Shown piece after piece: positions 6,399-13,866 of a DNA stretch of 31,087 nucleotides. The stretch covers positions 1 to 31,087 of the forward strand of contig CANQSC010000005.1 of the NCBI GenBank assembly GCA_947626445.1, in the 5' to 3' direction. The stretch is from an uncultured Bacilli bacterium (GTDB lineage: Bacteria; Bacillota_I; Bacilli_A; RF39; UBA660). The notes below the pieces were generated by a model. That model worked only from the letters and a program-made list of their open reading frames with translations, was not told the origin of the DNA and made no database searches. Position numbers and translations under genes: made by a program. Numbering within the stretch: the first letter of the stretch is position 1; the number at the start of each line of letters is the position of its first letter.

Positions 6399-8195
6399 AT
6401 GAAAGTGAATATGATCAAAATAAATAACTATAAATCAATTGGAAAAGAAAAAAATATTTTAACAATAGATGATATTAATATTATAGTCGGAAAAAATGAA
6501 TCTGGTAAATCTAATGTTGTAGAAGCACTTAGTGGAATTGATTTAACCGGATTTTCTGAAAATGGATACTTTGAAAGAAAAAATAAAATGGATTTAACTT
6601 CTCCCGTTAGTGTTGAGTTGGAACTTGAACCATATAAAAGTGAACTAAAAAAAGATGAAAAACTATCGAAAATTAAAATAAATATTGATTCATACTATGA
6701 CATAAAATATGAAGGTGGATTTTCAGAAAGTATTAAAAATAATAAAGAATTTATTACTGCTAGAAATACTGTATTAGACATTATTGAAAATAACACTATA
6801 AATTGGAAAGAAGAAAAAGATAGAAAGAATTTTAATAATTTTCTTGAGAACTTAAAAAATGCTGAAAACAAAGTATTTATAAATTTTAAATATATTGATG
6901 AACTTATTACAAAATTAGAAAACAGTTCATACGATGATTTCAAGGAAGAACTAACTGAAAATTTAAAGAAGTGTAAAAAAATATTGAATTTATACCATAA
7001 TTATCTTCCACATTTTTTCTTTATAGATGACTATACTTTGAAATCTGAATATACGCATGATGAGATAGAAAATGAAAATACACCTGAAGTACAAATGTTA
7101 GAAAAAATGTTAGTAGCAGCCAATATTGATTTTCAAAAATTTATTAGTTATTGGGACAATACTGATAACGCAATTAAAAAACAAATGGAAAAAAATTATA
7201 ATGCTAGTTTAAAAAATAATTTAGTTGATAAATTTAACAAATTTTATACTCAAGAACAAGTTAGTGTAGAGTTTGATTTTCATGAATCTAGTGTTTCACT
7301 ACTTTTCGATACTACAGGTACATATATGAGCTATGATGAAAGAAGTCAAGGATTAAAATGGTATTTTAATACTTTTGTAAAAATGCAGGCCGAGAATTTG
7401 GATGATAATAATGTAATATACATAATGGATGAGCCTGGAACTAAATTACATGTTAATGCTCAAAAAGAATTAATATCTTTTTTTAAAGATTTATCAAAGA
7501 AAGAAAATCAAATTATATATACAACTCACTCTCCATATATGCTTGATCTAAGCAATTTAAATTATGTAAGATTAGTTTCTAAAGATGATAACGGATATAC
7601 ATATATATACAATAAGTTTCATTCATTTCCAGATTCTGATAAAACTAAAATAGATACTATGACGCCAATTTATGATGCTATGGGTTTTGATTATAAATAT
7701 AATTTTGGACCATCAAGTACAAAAAAAAATATAGTAGTAGAAGGACCTTCTGATTATAATTATATACAAGCATATCTTTCACAAAAAAAGTTAAATGTTA
7801 AAAACACACCTTATATTATTCCGTCAATGGGTGTAGATAATATTAATAGAATTATATCTATATTAATTGGTTGGGGTTGTGACTATGCTATCATATTAGA
7901 TAATGACAAGCAAGGAAGAACAGAATATCAAAAATTATTGAACAAATTAAATGTTTCAAAATATGATATTTCTTTTACTGATGGAACTAATGTGCTTGAT
8001 AAAAAAGCAAATCATATGATAGAAAATGTATTTAGCAAAGATGATTATGATAAATTTATTAAACAGCCAGATTATGAAAATCTTAAAAACTATTATTCAA
8101 AACAGTTATTAGAAAGAATAGAAAAAAAAGAAATTACTTTTTCTAAAGAGACTATGAATAATTTTGATAAAATTTTTATGAACATTTTAAAATAA
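6399..8195 (+). CDS. OLD-family ATP-dependent endonuclease (ABC-type ATPase plus TOPRIM)
   Basis: The start at ATG 6399 (598 residues) is chosen over 6384 because GGAG lies nine bases before it. Domain order is as in class 1 OLD nucleases: an ABC/SMC-like ATPase with Walker A GKNESGKS (31-38), a helical insertion (about 100-280), a signature-like DERSQGLKW (about 314), Walker B VIYIMDEPG (339-347) and switch histidine TTHSP (375-379); then a TOPRIM nuclease with VVEGPSDY (Glu448) and ILDNDKQGR (Asp501, Asp503). All key residues are present. OLD proteins degrade DNA and often act against phages. No UvrD-like helicase is adjacent, so it is not a Gabija pair. It is followed 16 bases later by a rhuM-type gene, probably in one operon. 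Confidence 0.9.
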   Translation: MKVNMIKINNYKSIGKEKNILTIDDINIIVGKNESGKSNVVEALSGIDLTGFSENGYFERKNKMDLTSPVSVELELEPYKSELKKDEKLSKIKINIDSYYDIKYEGGFSESIKNNKEFITARNTVLDIIENNTINWKEEKDRKNFNNFLENLKNAENKVFINFKYIDELITKLENSSYDDFKEELTENLKKCKKILNLYHNYLPHFFFIDDYTLKSEYTHDEIENENTPEVQMLEKMLVAANIDFQKFISYWDNTDNAIKKQMEKNYNASLKNNLVDKFNKFYTQEQVSVEFDFHESSVSLLFDTTGTYMSYDERSQGLKWYFNTFVKMQAENLDDNNVIYIMDEPGTKLHVNAQKELISFFKDLSKKENQIIYTTHSPYMLDLSNLNYVRLVSKDDNGYTYIYNKFHSFPDSDKTKIDTMTPIYDAMGFDYKYNFGPSSTKKNIVVEGPSDYNYIQAYLSQKKLNVKNTPYIIPSMGVDNINRIISILIGWGCDYAIILDNDKQGRTEYQKLLNKLNVSKYDISFTDGTNVLDKKANHMIENVFSKDDYDKFIKQPDYENLKNYYSKQLLERIEKKEITFSKETMNNFDKIFMNILK

Positions 8196-8211
8196 AGAAG
8201 GGAAATTAACT

Positions 8212-9189
8212 ATGAAAAATAACATGATTATATATGTATCAAAAGATGGTAATGTAAAAGTTGATGTTAATATACTAGAAGATGATATCTGGATGAGTCA
8301 AGATCTAATAGCTAATCTTTATGATACTACTAAAAATAATATTTCAATGCACCTAAAAAATATTTTTGATGAGGGAGAATTAGAAAAAGATTCAGTTGTT
8401 AAGAAATTCTTAACAACTGCCAGTGATGGTAAGAAATATAATGTTTTACATTATAATTTAGATGCAATTATTGCTATCGGATATAGAATCAATTCTAAAA
8501 AAGCAACTGAATTTAGAATATGGGCAACAAAAGTTTTAAAAGAGTATATGGTTAAAGGTTTTTCTTTAAATGATGAAAGATTAAAAAATAATGGGATGAA
8601 TCCTTATTTCGAAGAATTACTTGCTAGAATTCGTGATATTAGGTCTTCTGAAAAAGTTTTTTGGAGAAAAGTATTAGATATATACGCAACAAGTATTGAT
8701 TATAATCCTAAAGATAAATTATCAATTGACTTCTTTAAAACCGTACAAAATAAAATGCACTACGGGGCTCATGGGCACACTGCTGCTGAGGTAATATTTT
8801 ATAGAGTTGATTCTAATAAAGAAAAATTAGGACTTACAAATTTTAAAGGCGATTATCCGACTAGAAGTGAAACTGAAATTGCTAAAAATTATTTAACTGA
8901 AGAAGAGCTTAATATCTTAAATAGAATGGTATCAGCATATTTAGATGTTGCTGAAATTAATGCCTTAGATAGACATCCAATGACTATGCAAGATTGGATT
9001 AATGAATTAGACTCATTTTTAAAAATGACTAGAAAAGATATATTAAAAGGTTGTGGAAAAATTTCTCATGAACAAGCATTAAAAAAAGCACATGAAGAAT
9101 ATGACAAATATATACAAAAACATTTAACTACTGCTGAGCAAGATTATTTAGAAATGTTAAAAAAAGAAGTAGAAGAAATTGATAAATAA
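8212..9189 (+). CDS. RhuM-family protein
   Basis: A 325-residue protein of full family length (about 330). The N-terminal part has the RhuM winged-helix-like pattern: IWMSQDLIANLYDTTKNNIS, NIFDEGELEKDSVVKKF, then YNLDAIIAIGYRINSKKATEFRIWA. The C-terminal half (GAHGHTAAEVIFYRVD, then SAYLDVAEINALDRHPMTMQDW) is the other conserved block. RhuM was first noted in a Salmonella pathogenicity island and the family is common in mobile elements and defence islands; its biochemical role is not established. Its position right behind the OLD nuclease with a good AAGGGAA ribosome site suggests co-expression, and perhaps joint function. Confidence 0.88.
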   Translation: MKNNMIIYVSKDGNVKVDVNILEDDIWMSQDLIANLYDTTKNNISMHLKNIFDEGELEKDSVVKKFLTTASDGKKYNVLHYNLDAIIAIGYRINSKKATEFRIWATKVLKEYMVKGFSLNDERLKNNGMNPYFEELLARIRDIRSSEKVFWRKVLDIYATSIDYNPKDKLSIDFFKTVQNKMHYGAHGHTAAEVIFYRVDSNKEKLGLTNFKGDYPTRSETEIAKNYLTEEELNILNRMVSAYLDVAEINALDRHPMTMQDWINELDSFLKMTRKDILKGCGKISHEQALKKAHEEYDKYIQKHLTTAEQDYLEMLKKEVEEIDK

Positions 9190-9203
9190 TAGTGAAAGAT
9201 AAG

Positions 9204-9902
9204 ATGGAAAAAAATTAGAAACAAGTTTATGTAAAATAAATTATTCAGAAAGTTTAGAAGATTTAGCAGAAGTAACTATAACTTTACTTAATCAAAAAAT
9301 AAAAGAATTTAATTTATTTTTTGATATTTCTAATAATGAACAAATAGTTGTAAATTATTTTGATAACATAGAAGATTTTAGGAAATTTAAGAGGTGAAAG
9401 GGATTCTTACCCTGAATATGCTAGAGGAACTTATGACAAAGGAATGATTAATGCTTGTGTGAATCCTAAATTTCAATTAAAAAGATTATATACTGCTAGT
9501 CATGAGTTATTTCATATTTTATATATGAAATGTATATTGAATAATGATTATTCAAAAAGAATAGTTTGGTATGTTGAAGGCATGGCACAATTTATGTCAG
9601 GAGAAAAAGATTATTTAACGGAAGATACGTTTAAAGAATTTTATTTTAATGTAAGAGAAAAAACAAAAACAATACCAAAGATGGATGCTTTAAAACATGG
9701 AAAGTCATTTGTTAATGAAGATTATAATGGATATGACTTATGTTATTTATCTATAAAATATTTATCAGAAACATTAAGTGATATACAATTTAAAAATTTA
9801 ATGTCTGATTTTTCAAAAATTACTCAACTTGGAGATAATATAATTAATAAAATGTTTAGTTATTATGATGAAAAGTTAGAAAGTAGAATTGTAAAAAAAT
9901 AA
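9204..9902 (+). pseudogene. Gluzincin-type zinc peptidase, frameshifted
   Basis: The intact 3' frame (152 residues from ATG 9444) carries SHELFHILY (an HExxH zinc motif) and, 20 residues after it, WYVEGMAQF, whose Glu is a plausible third zinc ligand as in gluzincin peptidases. The frame is open and similar in style well upstream of 9444 (LRGERDSYPEYARGTYDKG), and a matching N-terminal part (LETSLCKINYSESLEDL to YFDNIEDF) lies in another frame from about 9210. The switch is near 9376-9384. The first ATG (9204) also needs one extra A in a run of seven to enter that frame. So at least two single-base lesions break a gene of about 230 residues. It could still make the shorter protein from 9444. 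Confidence 0.65.
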
Positions 9903-9905
9903 ATA

Positions 9906-9953
9906 AAAACATCCTATATAATTTGTTAGAAATCAAAAATTAGGATGATTTTT
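9906..9953 (+). terminator. Terminator after the peptidase remnant
   Basis: CATCCTA (about 9909) pairs with TAGGATG (about 9941) around an AT-rich loop, followed by ATTTTTTAT. It separates the cargo genes from the recombinase transcription unit. Confidence 0.55.
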
Positions 9954-10005
9954 TATGCTCTAATATAATGATATTATTTAGTTTATCCTTTATATCAACC
10001 TATTA

Positions 10006-10107
10006 AGTAGGATGAATTTCGTAAGTACGAAATAAGTTTTACATATCACTAAATCCTTATGAAATAAGGAAAAGTTTAGTATTGATGTGTAAACATCTTA
10101 TCCTGCT
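10006..10107. ncRNA. Candidate structured RNA upstream of the recombinase operon
   Basis: This 102-base segment folds into a three-way arrangement seen directly in the sequence. An outer stem AGTAGGAT/ATCCTGCT (10006-10013 with 10100-10107) encloses a 7-base-pair tetraloop hairpin ATTTCGT-AAGT-ACGAAAT (10016-10033). It also encloses a long hairpin (10040-10091) made of TACATATCA/TGATGTGTA, CTAAA/TTTAG and CCTTAT/ATAAGG with small bulges and a GAA loop. It lies in the 320-base gap between the peptidase remnant and the recombinase promoter (10174-10202). No known riboswitch or ncRNA class is recognised. It could also act at the DNA level. Confidence 0.45.
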
Positions 10108-10173
10108 CTTTTAAAAATTAATGCATTTGCAAGTTTTATAGGATGGTAGACAAAACTTTCTATATTTAATGGC

Positions 10174-10202
10174 TTGACTCTTGTTTTTAGAAGAGGTATC
10201 AT
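10174..10202 (+). promoter_or_regulatory. Promoter of the recombinase operon
   Basis: -35 TTGACT (10174-10179) and -10 TATCAT (10197-10202) are spaced by 17 bases. An AAAGGAG ribosome site and the first small ORF follow. Confidence 0.65.
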
Positions 10203-10226
10203 GCATCTCGAAAGGAGACGATATGA

Positions 10227-10307
10227 ATGAGAAAGTTTAATTTTAATTTAAAAGAAAAATTATTTAATCAAAAAATGAACAATCAGGAGGTTTATGATAA
10301 TAAGTAA
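10227..10307 (+). CDS. Small ORF 1 of the recombinase operon (26 residues)
   Basis: MRKFNFNLKEKLFNQK... ending YDNK is preceded by AAAGGAG nine bases upstream. An overlapping five-codon ORF starts at 10223 with the same ribosome site. The next small ORF begins before this one ends, suggesting translational coupling. No function is recognised; it may be a leader peptide. Confidence 0.4.
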   Translation: MRKFNFNLKEKLFNQKMNNQEVYDNK

Positions 10308-10398
10308 TATTGTTAGATGTATTATTACACCAAATAATATTACTAATTTAAAAAACGAAGCCATAGAATTTAATGGAGGTATAAAACTCTATGGTTAA
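10294..10398 (+). CDS. Small ORF 2 of the recombinase operon (34 residues)
   Basis: MIISNIVRCIITPNNITN... ending GGIKLYG is preceded by CAGGAGG (10284-10290), only three bases from the ATG, which is tight. It overlaps small ORF 1 upstream and small ORF 3 downstream. No family is recognised. Confidence 0.35.
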   Translation: MIISNIVRCIITPNNITNLKNEAIEFNGGIKLYG

Positions 10399-10567
10399 AT
10401 ACAAAGTTAATTTAAAATTTAAAGAAAATGGAAAATCTTTAAATGAAATAATAACTAATGTATTAAAAATAGAATTAGAAAAACAATATATGACTTGCAA
10501 TATTTTAAATAAGGAGATACCATTCAAGCATACTCATTATTCCCAAAGTGAAAGGAGTATAAATTAA
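10391..10567 (+). CDS. Small ORF 3, possibly TnpW-like (58 residues)
   Basis: The 58-residue product starts MVKYKVNLKFKENGKSLNEI and continues with a short helix, ITNVLKIELEKQY. A beta strand followed by a helix of this kind recalls the small TnpW-type proteins that accompany serine recombinases in Firmicute elements, but the match is by style only. The ribosome site GGAGGT (10376-10381) is well placed. Its TAA overlaps the recombinase ATG (TAATG), so translation of the recombinase is likely coupled to it. Confidence 0.45.
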   Translation: MVKYKVNLKFKENGKSLNEIITNVLKIELEKQYMTCNILNKEIPFKHTHYSQSERSIN

Positions 10568-12129
10568 TGAATGGGAATAGTAGTTTTAATGTAGGGCTTT
10601 ACATAAGATTATCAAGGGATGATGGAAATATTGAATCTGATAGTATTGTTAGTCAAAGAGCTTTACTTAATCAATATGTTAAAGAAAACAATTATAGTAT
10701 TATAGATGAATATGTCGATGATGGATTTACAGGAACTAATTTTGATAGACCTGCTTTTAAAAGAATGATCAAAGATATTGAACTTGGTAAAATAAATATG
10801 ATTATTACTAAAGATATGTCAAGATTAGGTAGAGATTATATAGGAACAGGAGAATTAATAGAAAAGTATTTCCCAAATAATAATATAAGATATATTGCTA
10901 TTAATGATGGAATAGATACATTTATAGACAATACCAATAATGATATTGCACCTTTTAAAGCCATAATGAATGATATGTATGCAAAAGATATTTCAAAAAA
11001 AGTTAAAACAAGTTTATATTCAAGAATGAAAGATGGTCTATATGTATCTGGTAGATGCCCTTTTGGATATAAGAAAGATCAAAATAATAAAAATCATTTA
11101 ATAATAAATGAAGAACAAGCAGAGACTGTTAAGTTAATATTTGCTTTAGCACTTCAGGGTAATACTTATCATTATATAGCTCAAGAACTTACCAAAAGAA
11201 AAATTAAGACTCCAGCATCTTATTATAATTATATGTGGAATACAAAATGTAGTAGCAAATGTATTTCCCAGGAACAAGGTGTGTGGGTTGATACAACAAT
11301 AAAATCAATTCTAACGAATCAAATCTATGTAGGAGATTCCGTTCAAGGAAAAACTAAAAAAATAAATTATAAACTGAAAAAGACCGTTAAAAACAATCCT
11401 AAAGATTATATCATTGTCCAAAATACTCATGAAGCAATAATAGATAGAGATACTTTTAATTATATTCAAACACTACTACCTAAAAATGTTAAAAGACCCG
11501 AGAAGAAAAGATTTTATTTATTAGATGGACTTTTATATTGTGGAGATTGCAAGCATCGAATAACAATAAGATATCAAAATAAAACAGGAAGAAGTTATAC
11601 TACTTGTGATTATTATAGGACTTATTCAAAATACCATGTTTGTACTACACATACTAATAATTATGAAACATTAGAAAAAGTTATTTTAGATAATATTAAG
11701 GATGTATGCGAAAAATATTTAGATAAAAGAAAAATAAAAGATTCTATAGGAAATATAGATTTTGTTGATAATACTTTAAAATTAAAAAAGCAAATTGAAA
11801 GTTTAGAACTTACAAATAATAAACTAACTGAAAATTTAGATAAAACTTATATGGATAGACTAAAAGGTATCATTGACGAATCTCAATATTTAAGGATAAG
11901 TGAAAATATAAAAAAAGAAATAGATGATAATAAAAATAATATTGATAATTTTAAAAATAAAAATCAAGATTCAAAAAAAATAGATAATAAAAAAATAGAA
12001 AAATATATTAGTGAGTTTTTATCATTAGAAAATCCGACTAGAGAATTAATCATAAATTTAGTTGAAAAAATCTATATCTATCAAGATAAGAGGATAGATA
12101 TTATATTTACATTTAAAAATACTACATAA
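10567..12129 (+). CDS. Large serine recombinase (element integrase)
   Basis: A 520-residue site-specific recombinase that should integrate and excise the surrounding element. The N-terminal resolvase domain has the nucleophile motif YIRLSRDDG (Ser16), followed by VDDGFTGTNFDRPAF, and TKDMSRLGRDYIGTG with the catalytic arginines. The recombinase domain follows (about 170-290), then a zinc ribbon with LLYCGDCKHRI and TTCDYYR...HVCTTH (about 323-365), and a coiled-coil C-terminus (about 395-470). All catalytic features are present, so it looks active. The ribosome site is AAAGGAG, and the start overlaps the stop of small ORF 3. The stop codon lies 14 bases from the right attachment core, the usual place for such an integrase. 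Confidence 0.95.
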   Translation: MNGNSSFNVGLYIRLSRDDGNIESDSIVSQRALLNQYVKENNYSIIDEYVDDGFTGTNFDRPAFKRMIKDIELGKINMIITKDMSRLGRDYIGTGELIEKYFPNNNIRYIAINDGIDTFIDNTNNDIAPFKAIMNDMYAKDISKKVKTSLYSRMKDGLYVSGRCPFGYKKDQNNKNHLIINEEQAETVKLIFALALQGNTYHYIAQELTKRKIKTPASYYNYMWNTKCSSKCISQEQGVWVDTTIKSILTNQIYVGDSVQGKTKKINYKLKKTVKNNPKDYIIVQNTHEAIIDRDTFNYIQTLLPKNVKRPEKKRFYLLDGLLYCGDCKHRITIRYQNKTGRSYTTCDYYRTYSKYHVCTTHTNNYETLEKVILDNIKDVCEKYLDKRKIKDSIGNIDFVDNTLKLKKQIESLELTNNKLTENLDKTYMDRLKGIIDESQYLRISENIKKEIDDNKNNIDNFKNKNQDSKKIDNKKIEKYISEFLSLENPTRELIINLVEKIYIYQDKRIDIIFTFKNTT

Positions 12130-12143
12130 AAAATGTATCAGGG

Positions 12144-12404
12144 GATACTCTATATGGTATAGCAAGAAAATATAATATTAATCCTGAATTACTTGCTAGT
12201 ATGAATGGTTTAAATATGGAAGACTATATATATCCTAATCAAGAAATTTTAATACCTAAAAATAATTATAGTTATTATATAACTAAAGAAGGAGATACAT
12301 TAGATACAGTTTCAACAATGTTTAAAACTAATGTACCTAATTTATTAGATAATAATAAAACTATTTATTTATCTGAAGGTCAAATATTAGTTAACAAAAA
12401 ATAG
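12144..12404 (+). pseudogene. LysM-repeat protein, 3' part (interrupted gene)
   Basis: From GAT 12144 the frame reads DTLYGIARKYNINPELLASMN (rest of LysM 2), LNMEDYIYPNQEILIP, then LysM 3 (YSYYITKEGDTLDTVSTMF to SEGQILVNKK) and TAG. It is in the same frame as the 5' part that ends at 6244, and GDT/GDT is the shared joint. Internal ATGs (for example 12201) have no good ribosome site, so this is a stranded fragment. Excision of the element would restore the 149-residue protein. Confidence 0.85.
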
Positions 12405-12433
12405 CATTATTAAGACAATGTCATTAACTTAAG

Positions 12434-12463
12434 AAATGTAACTGTAAAATGTTGCATTTTTTT
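12434..12463 (+). terminator. Terminator just inside the IS left end
   Basis: AAATGTAAC (12434-12442) pairs with GTTGCATTT (12451-12459), nine base pairs with one wobble, then a T-run to 12463. Many insertion sequences carry such a stem to stop outside transcription entering the transposase gene. It also serves the LysM gene. Confidence 0.65.
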
Positions 12464-12497
12464 GATATGATAAAAGCGAATAAAAAGAGAGGTAAAG

Positions 12498-13211
12498 ATG
12501 AAGTATAAGAGTTATAATATAAACAAAATAAGAAAGGAAATTAAGGACGGAGAAATATATAATAAGTGTCGAAAAAACATTAAAGATTTTACAAGAAATA
12601 GAAAAATAACACCAAGAGATTTAATATATTATTCCCTTAATAATAGAGGTAAAACAACAAAAATGGAACTATATGATTTTATACAAGAGTATAGCTTGGA
12701 TGAAGTAAGTTCACCAGCATTATTAAAACAAAGAGAAAAATTAAATGAAGAAGTATTTAAATAATTAAATAAGGAATCATTAAAAGATTTTTATAAATTA
12801 TTTCCAAAAGAAGTAAAAACATATAAAGGATATGTATTAACAGCAATAGATGGAAGTGATTGTGAAGTACCTAATACACCAATAACTAGAGAAAGATATA
12901 AAACAAAAACAACAGGTAAAAATGCTGGAAATGTTGCAAGAATAAAATTATCGAATTGTTATGATGTTCTAAATTGTTATGTATTAGATACTGAAATAGA
13001 AGAATATAGACATAGTGAACTAGAATTAGCAGAAAGGCATATGAAAGTTGTAGATGAAATAATAACTAATTATCAAGTAATAAATATTAGAGATAGAGGA
13101 TATATCTCATTATCATATATGTATCATAGTTTAAAGAATGATAAAAAATTTGTAATAAGATTAAATAAAAACTTTTTAAAGCTAGAACAAAAATCAATGC
13201 ATACATGTTAA
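12498..13211 (+). pseudogene. IS4-family transposase, N-terminal part with internal stop
   Basis: The frame starts MKYKSYNINKIRKEIKD and is interrupted by TAA at 12762-12764, but continues in the same frame with LNKESLKDFYKLFPKEV. It then shows the DDE-type motifs VLTAIDGSD (first Asp) and VINIRDRGYIS (second Asp) and KNDKKFVIRLNKNFLK. It ends at 13211 well before the expected catalytic Glu. The Clostridia IS4-type family has about 400-450 residues; here 237 codons remain. The C-terminal end of the same family appears at 13447. Not functional. Confidence 0.85.
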
Positions 13212-13325
13212 TTTTTAATTTATTTTCATCAATTTTTTGCGATTTTGAAAAAATTAAATTAGTTAAGATAATAAAATAATTTTGAAATTTGTTTAATATT
13301 TATTTTCATCTAAATTTTGAGCAAA

Positions 13326-13432
13326 CTTTTGGAAATAGGCAATGGTATGATAGGCTTAGATTTGCCAGTTGGCTTAAATGCTAACTGGCTCAAGCCATTA
13401 AATTCATACTATTGGGTTTCTGTTTCCAAAAG
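13326..13432. repeat. 107-nt long imperfect hairpin inside the transposase remnant
   Basis: Four aligned helices build one long hairpin: CTTTTGGAAA/TTTCCAAAAG (13326-13335 with 13423-13432), AATGGTATGA/TCATACTATT (13341-13350 with 13404-13413), GGCTT/AAGCC (13353-13357 with 13392-13396) and GCCAGTTGGC/GCTAACTGGC (13364-13373 with 13380-13389) with a six-base loop. The 110 bases before it contain the direct repeat TTTATTTTCATC at 13219 and 13299. The region replaces the middle of the transposase gene. It may be a MITE, a structured RNA or a palindromic repeat. Confidence 0.55.
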
Positions 13433-13446
13433 GAAATTAAAATTTA

Positions 13447-13659
13447 GTGAAAATAAATATTAATATGGCAGTTGGTTTTGTAAAAAGATTTTTAGTAAAA
13501 ATATTAATAGAAGAAGATAACCAAGAGAAAGAAAAATTGGAGAATATATTATTTGATAATATATTAAAAAATATAGTCCCGATAAGAGAAAATCGTCATT
13601 ATTCTAGAAACAACTCTATAAAAAATAAACATCCTATAAATAAAAGAAAATCTTTTTAA
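13447..13659 (+). pseudogene. IS4-family transposase, C-terminal fragment
   Basis: The 70 codons read KININMAVGFVKRFLVKIL and end in IVPIRENRHYSR... KHPINKRKSF, the characteristic C-terminus of the same IS4-type family as the fragment at 12498. The part carrying the catalytic Glu (about 150 residues) is missing, and a 235-base non-coding segment with a long hairpin stands in its place. Confidence 0.75.
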
Positions 13660-13866
13660 TATTTTTAAAGCCTATTAAGTTTGGGGTAAGGGGAACTATG
13701 CCTAAAATTAGTATTTTTTACTAACAACTATTTTTTTACAAAAAAAGATAAAGTTTTTAGTACTTTTATCTCTTAAGCTAATGACATTGTTATTAAGATG
13801 CTTTTTTTAATAGCATTTTTTTGGCTGTTATGATATATTTATATCAGTAAAAAAGGAGGGACTAAA

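Larger units (their letters stand above)
6245..12148. mobile_element. Serine-recombinase integrative element inserted in a LysM gene
   Basis: The element is bounded by GGCGATAC on the left (GATAC at 6245-6249) and GGGGATAC on the right (12144-12148). Joining left to right at GATAC restores an unbroken LysM reading frame (RGDT + LYGIARKYN), which defines the ends to within five bases. Length is about 5.9 kb. Contents in order: a terminator just inside the left end, an OLD-type nuclease gene, a rhuM-type gene, a broken zinc peptidase, a structured-RNA candidate, three tiny ORFs and a large serine recombinase whose stop lies 14 bases from the right junction. A short core without a long target repeat is what large serine recombinases leave. 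No relaxase or transfer genes are seen. Confidence 0.85.
12403..13802. mobile_element. Decayed IS4-type insertion sequence
   Basis: Imperfect terminal inverted repeats of about 30 bases bound this 1.4-kb unit: the left reads ACAATGTCATTAACTTAAGA (12415-12434) and the reverse complement of the right reads ACAATGTCATTAGCTTAAGA (about 13773-13792), with a GCAT..TTAA extension to the outside. It begins at the stop codon of the LysM gene. ATAGCAT occurs at both outer borders (12401 and 13810) and may reflect the target duplication, but the exact ends are not certain. Inside are an N-terminal and a C-terminal transposase fragment separated by a non-coding hairpin region. Confidence 0.7.

Noticed and set aside
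6695..6943. 82-codon minus-strand frame in the OLD gene
   Set aside because: Shadow of a well-conserved coding region.
6399..9189. Gabija or PARIS defence system
   Set aside because: There is no UvrD-like helicase beside the OLD gene, and the TOPRIM domain is fused to the ATPase rather than separate; the partner is RhuM.
10006..10107. Retron-type msr-msd RNA
   Set aside because: The fold is suggestive, but no reverse transcriptase is encoded nearby.
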